7,744 nucleotides of DNA, taken from positions 1 to 7,744 of the forward strand of contig JBGOUV010000335.1 in NCBI GenBank assembly GCA_041477815.1, in the 5' to 3' direction. This DNA comes from JBGOUV01 sp041477815. Its GTDB lineage: Bacteria; Acidobacteriota; Terriglobia; Bryobacterales; JACQDG01. Shown piece by piece: positions 4,486 to 7,744 of the stretch. Both the position numbers and the translations under genes were made by a program. Position 1 is the first letter of the stretch; each line of letters begins with the position of its first letter. Below the pieces are notes generated by a model. It was not told the DNA's origin. It was given only the letters and a program-made list of their open reading frames with translations, and did not search any database.

Positions 4486-6375
4486 ATGGCATCCACACGT
4501 GAGGCTCTGGCGCGGTGGCTGAAGAAGGCCACGGTCCACCTGCCTTATCTGCCGCGGGCCCTGGCGCTGATCTGGGTGGCGGCCCGGAAGTGGACCACCT
4601 TGTGGGCCCTGCTGCTGATCCTGCAGGGGCTCTTACCCATAGCCACAGTCTATCTGACCCGAGGACTGGTGAACGCGTTGGTGAGCGCGGTTCGCTCCGG
4701 CGGGGCCTGGGAAAGCGTGCGCGCCACACTATGGATGGGCGGGGGGATGGGCGGGGTCCTGCTGCTGGCCGAAATCCTGCGCAGCGCCGCCGTTCTGGCG
4801 CGGGCCGCGCAAGCCGAGCTGGTCCGGGACCACATCGGGTCCCTGATCCACGGCAGGTCGATCGCCGCGGATCTGGCCTTTTACGAGTCGCCCGACTATT
4901 ACGATCACCTGTATCGGGCCCGCGACGAGGCGAGTTACCGCCCCCTGCTGCTGCTCGACAACGTGGGAAGCGTGCTGCAAAACGGAATCACCCTGGTGGC
5001 CATGGCAGCCGTGCTGATTCCGTTCGGTTGGTGGCTTCCGACCGTGCTGGCGCTCAGCACTCTTCCAGCCCTCTACGTGGTCCTTCGTCACGCCTTGGAC
5101 CAGCACCAGTGGCTGTTGGGCGTCACCGCGGACGAGCGCCGCGTCCGCTACTACGACTGGGTATTGACCAGCCGGGAGCCGGCCGCCGAGCTGCGCCTGT
5201 TCCGCCTGGGAGATTATTTCCAGGGGGCCTACCAGAGCCTGCGGGCGCGGCTGCGGAAGGAACGCCTGGGGCTGGTGAAGCGACAAAGCCTGGCCGAGAT
5301 GGGCGCGGGCGCGCTGGCCTTGGCGCTGAGCGGGGCGGCGATGGCCTGGATGGTCTGGCGGGCCATACGGGGGCAGGTGAGCGCGGGCGACCTAGCGTTG
5401 TTTTACCAAGCCTTCAACCAGGGCCTGCGTCTGGCGCGAACGCTGCTGGAAAGCGTCGGACAGCTGTACGCGAACATTCTCTTCCTGGGGAGCCTGTTCG
5501 AGTTTCTGGAGCTGGAGCCCCGGGTGGTGGATCCCCCGCGTCCGGCGGAGACTCCGGCGCGGCTCCAACAGGGCCTCCGCTTTCATCAGGTCACCTTCCG
5601 TTATCCCGGCAGCTCCAGGGTGGCGCTGCAGAACTTCAGCCTGACGATACCGTCCGGACAAGTGGTGGCCGTGGTGGGGTCCAATGGAGCCGGCAAGAGT
5701 ACACTCATCAAGCTGCTGTGCCGCTTCTATGATCCGGACGAGGGGCAGGTCGAGCTGGACGGCGTGGACCTGCGGCAAATGCCCGTTCTGGGCCTGCGGC
5801 GGCTGATTACCGTGCTGTTTCAAGAGCCGGTTCACTACTTCGCGTCGGCCGCGGACAACATAGCCATGGGAGATCTGTCGGCGGCCCCGGACCGGGTCTC
5901 TATCGCAGCGGCGGCCCGGGATGCGGGCGCCGACGAGGTCATCGTGCGCCTGCCGGGCGGTTACGATACCCAGTTGGGAAGGTGGTTTACCGACGGGACC
6001 GAGCTCAGCGTGGGGGAGTGGCAGCGGATTGCCCTGGCCCGGGCCTTTTTGCGTCAAGCGCCGGTCCTGATCCTCGATGAGCCGACCAGCGCGATGGACC
6101 CGTGGGCAGAGGCCGACTGGCTCCAGCGGTTTCGGCGTCTGGCGGCCGGCCGCACGGTTTTGATTGTCACCCATCGCTTCACCACGGCCATGTTCGCCGA
6201 CAGTATCCACGTGATGGCCGACGGCGAAATCCTGGAGTCGGGTAACCATGAAGAGCTGCTGCGCCTCGGCGGGCGCTATGCCCAGGGGTGGGCGGCGCAG
6301 AAAAGGGGCTTAGATCGCCGGCACCGAAAATTTTTCGCAATGCTTGACATAACGAAACCTGATTGCTTATCCTAG
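4486..6375 (+). CDS. ABC exporter, fused membrane and ATPase domains (lasso D protein)
   Basis: The 629-residue protein is a half-transporter. The membrane domain occupies about residues 20-345, with hydrophobic stretches near 38-58, 85-105, 165-200 and 272-295. The nucleotide-binding domain spans about 363-600: Walker A G-S-N-G-A-G-K-S-T (398-406), Q-loop Gln446, signature L-S-V-G-E (507-511, for the usual LSGGQ), Walker B V-L-I-L-D-E-P (527-533), D-loop S-A-M-D (535-538) and H-loop His563. There is no N-terminal C39 peptidase, so it cannot itself cut the leader. Lasso D proteins of this layout export the product and provide immunity. The ATG at 4486 follows an in-frame TGA at 4480, so no longer start exists; the only Shine-Dalgarno-like AAGGAAG is 15 nt away, so initiation looks weak. 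The last 20 or so residues (R-K-F-F-A-M-L-D-I-T-K) are encoded by the rpsL promoter and look like a non-family extension. Confidence 0.87.
   Translation: MASTREALARWLKKATVHLPYLPRALALIWVAARKWTTLWALLLILQGLLPIATVYLTRGLVNALVSAVRSGGAWESVRATLWMGGGMGGVLLLAEILRSAAVLARAAQAELVRDHIGSLIHGRSIAADLAFYESPDYYDHLYRARDEASYRPLLLLDNVGSVLQNGITLVAMAAVLIPFGWWLPTVLALSTLPALYVVLRHALDQHQWLLGVTADERRVRYYDWVLTSREPAAELRLFRLGDYFQGAYQSLRARLRKERLGLVKRQSLAEMGAGALALALSGAAMAWMVWRAIRGQVSAGDLALFYQAFNQGLRLARTLLESVGQLYANILFLGSLFEFLELEPRVVDPPRPAETPARLQQGLRFHQVTFRYPGSSRVALQNFSLTIPSGQVVAVVGSNGAGKSTLIKLLCRFYDPDEGQVELDGVDLRQMPVLGLRRLITVLFQEPVHYFASAADNIAMGDLSAAPDRVSIAAAARDAGADEVIVRLPGGYDTQLGRWFTDGTELSVGEWQRIALARAFLRQAPVLILDEPTSAMDPWAEADWLQRFRRLAAGRTVLIVTHRFTTAMFADSIHVMADGEILESGNHEELLRLGGRYAQGWAAQKRGLDRRHRKFFAMLDITKPDCLS
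6344..6373 (+). promoter_or_regulatory. promoter of the str operon (rpsL-rpsG-fusA)
   Basis: TTGACA (6344-6349), an 18-nt spacer and TATCCT (6368-6373) form a good sigma-70 promoter, with transcription expected near 6380. It lies within the final codons of the exporter gene. It matches the exporter promoter at 29 of 36 positions from the first T of TTGACA. Confidence 0.7.
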
Positions 6376-6414
6376 AGAAGATTAGCGAGTGCAGTCTTCT
6401 GCTGCTTGGCTACC

Positions 6415-6433
6415 GCTTCGCCTGTGGCGAGGC
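6415..6433 (+). other. RNA hairpin in str leader
   Basis: GCTTCGCC, loop TGT, GGCGAGGC gives an 8-bp stem with one G-U pair. There is no following T-run, so it is not an intrinsic terminator. Confidence 0.45.
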
Positions 6434-6560
6434 CCGGCAGGCAGCCGGCCCCGAGGCTAAACCGGATCTCCGGAAAGGCATGGGCCGTCCGTGGTACTTC
6501 CCTCGCAATTACAAGGCGGACCCGGTAGTGGGACTGTCTTGATCAATGCGTCGTCGATAG

Positions 6561-6576
6561 GGCTGCCTCGGCAGCC
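6561..6576 (+). other. perfect RNA hairpin in str leader
   Basis: GGCTGC, loop CTCG, GCAGCC is a 6-bp GC-rich stem with a tetraloop, about 110 nt before the rpsL start. No T-run follows. It is a candidate regulatory or stabilising structure. Confidence 0.5.
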
Positions 6577-6677
6577 GCGTATGGCGGCGTGGGTTCACAA
6601 CCGGAAACGAGTTTTACGGAGATACCAGTCTTCCCCTGGACGCTCGCTTGGCGCGCGCGGGCAGGGGAGCGGAAGCA

Positions 6678-6682
6678 GAGGT
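6678..6682 (+). promoter_or_regulatory. ribosome binding site fixing the rpsL GTG start
   Basis: GAGGT lies 5 nt before GTG 6688. The resulting N-terminus, P-T-F-N-Q-L-V-R-K, is that expected for S12, so the GTG is the true start. Confidence 0.75.
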
Positions 6683-6687
6683 AATTT

Positions 6688-7062
6688 GTGCCGACCTTCA
6701 ACCAACTCGTGCGCAAGGGGCGACGGCCCCCGCACTGGAAAACGGCCAGTCCGGCCTTGGAATCGTGTCCCCAGAAGCGGGGTGTCTGTACGCGCGTGTA
6801 CACCTCCACGCCGAAGAAGCCGAACTCGGCGCTGCGGAAGGTGGCGCGCGTGCGCCTCACCAACGGCATCGAGGTGACCACGTACATTCCGGGGGTGGGG
6901 CACAATTTACAGGAACATTCCATCGTGTTGATCCGGGGCGGGCGCGTGAAGGACCTGCCGGGAGTCCGGTATCACGTCATCCGCGGGACGCTGGACGCTT
7001 CGGGCGTGGCCGACCGCAAGCAGAGCCGCAGCAAGTACGGCGCCAAGAGGCCCAAGAGCTGA
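6688..7062 (+). CDS. rpsL: 30S ribosomal protein S12
   Basis: The protein has 124 residues from GTG and lies in the decoding centre of the 30S subunit. Family blocks are complete: C-P-Q-K-R-G-V-C (27-34), T-P-K-K-P-N-S-A-L-R-K (41-51), G-H-N-L-Q-E-H-S (71-78) and R-V-K-D-L-P-G-V-R-Y-H (86-96). The two loop lysines (43-44, including the position equivalent to E. coli Lys42/43) are the wild-type residues, so streptomycin sensitivity is expected as far as S12 is concerned. Asp89, the residue methylthiolated in many bacteria, is present. Residues 11-20 (G-R-R-P-P-H-W-K-T-A) differ from what I remember of other S12 proteins in this normally basic stretch. It is first in the str operon; rpsG follows after 4 nt. 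Confidence 0.98.
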   Translation: MPTFNQLVRKGRRPPHWKTASPALESCPQKRGVCTRVYTSTPKKPNSALRKVARVRLTNGIEVTTYIPGVGHNLQEHSIVLIRGGRVKDLPGVRYHVIRGTLDASGVADRKQSRSKYGAKRPKS

Positions 7063-7066
7063 CACC

Positions 7067-7537
<471 letters not shown>

Positions 7538-7552
7538 GCAGTCGAAATTAGC

Positions 7553-7744
7553 ATGGCGAGAACCGTAACACTTTCGCAGTACCGGAATATCGGCATCATG
7601 GCCCACATCGATGCCGGTAAGACCACCACCACCGAGCGTGTGCTCTACTACACCGGGCGCACGCACCGGCTGGGGGAGGTGCATGAAGGTACGGCGATCA
7701 TGGATTACATGGAGCAGGAGCAGGAGCGCGGCATCACCATCACC
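7553..7744 (+). CDS. fusA: elongation factor G, N-terminal 64 residues, runs off right edge
   Basis: EF-G is the GTPase that drives translocation on the ribosome. The visible part starts M-A-R-T-V-T-L-S-Q-Y-R-N-I-G-I-M and carries the G1 loop A-H-I-D-A-G-K-T (17-24), followed by T-T-T-E-R-V-L-Y-Y-T-G, the stretch G-E-V-H-E-G-T-A and the switch I/G2 region with E-Q-E-Q-E-R-G-I-T-I-T. The ATG is 15 nt after the rpsG stop, giving the usual rpsL-rpsG-fusA order. The A-rich gap has only a weak Shine-Dalgarno, which suggests coupling to rpsG. Confidence 0.97.
   Translation, partial: MARTVTLSQYRNIGIMAHIDAGKTTTTERVLYYTGRTHRLGEVHEGTAIMDYMEQEQERGITIT

Larger units (their letters stand above)
6376..6687 (+). 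other. long leader of the str operon
   Basis: The 312 bp between the exporter stop and rpsL hold no family-recognisable gene. They contain two clear hairpins (6415-6433 and 6561-6576), the short palindrome CCGGA-TC-TCCGG at about 6462-6473, and a 20-codon ORF (6480-6542, M-G-R-P-W-Y-F-P start) whose only Shine-Dalgarno-like bases are too close to its ATG. No T-run follows either hairpin, so no rho-independent terminator separates the exporter from rpsL. The leader may serve ribosomal-protein feedback, but it does not match a riboswitch I can name. Confidence 0.5.

Noticed and set aside
4515..5732. 405-codon frame overlapping the exporter
   Set aside because: Composition is low-complexity Gly/Arg/Pro/Ala, typical of an out-of-frame reading of high-GC DNA; all ABC motifs are in the other frame.
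6415..6433. Intrinsic terminator after the exporter
   Set aside because: The stem is good but no T-run follows, and it lies downstream of the rpsL promoter, where termination would silence the str operon.

Overview
The window is about 62-65% GC by eye and carries two unrelated blocks. The right-hand part (about 6.34-7.74 kb) is the start of a bacterial str operon: rpsL (S12), rpsG (S7) and the 5' end of fusA (EF-G). The S12 and S7 sequences, the high GC and the frequent GTG/TTG starts fit an acidobacterium (Solibacter-like), but this taxonomic call is from memory and is tentative.

The left-hand part (1 to about 6.4 kb) is best read as a lasso-peptide (RiPP) biosynthetic cluster. On the minus strand, in order of transcription: a PqqD-like leader-recognition protein (B1/RRE, 3742-3458); an asparagine-synthetase-like lasso cyclase (C, 3461-1635, GTGA overlap with B1); a 54-residue precursor peptide with a GTG start and a strong Shine-Dalgarno (A, 1542-1378); an HPr-kinase-like protein of the type that phosphorylates the lasso C-terminus (1339-467); and the N-terminal 150 or so residues of a GT-C (ArnT/PMT-like) membrane glycosyltransferase running off the left edge. 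Divergent from these, on the plus strand, is an ABC exporter (D, 4486-6375) with fused membrane and ATPase domains.

How they should work together (inference from known lasso pathways): B1 binds the W-x-x-P-x-L leader motif, a B2 protease removes the leader, the cyclase activates an Asp side chain with ATP and closes it on the new N-terminus, the kinase modifies the C-terminus, and the ABC protein exports the product and gives immunity. The glycosyltransferase may add a further modification or may be unrelated. No B2 protease could be found in the window. The predicted ring is Ala1-Asp9 (9 residues), as in paeninodin, but the conserved leader Thr is one residue out of register, and the C-terminus is Thr-Thr rather than Ser.

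Between the two arms lies a 743-bp region (3743-4485) without a convincing gene. It holds a perfect TATAAT for the minus-strand operon and a TTGACA promoter for the exporter. That exporter promoter is nearly identical (29 of 36 bases) to the promoter that precedes rpsL, which itself lies inside the 3' end of the exporter gene. This is the most unexpected structural observation: the exporter and the ribosomal operon appear to share a duplicated promoter.
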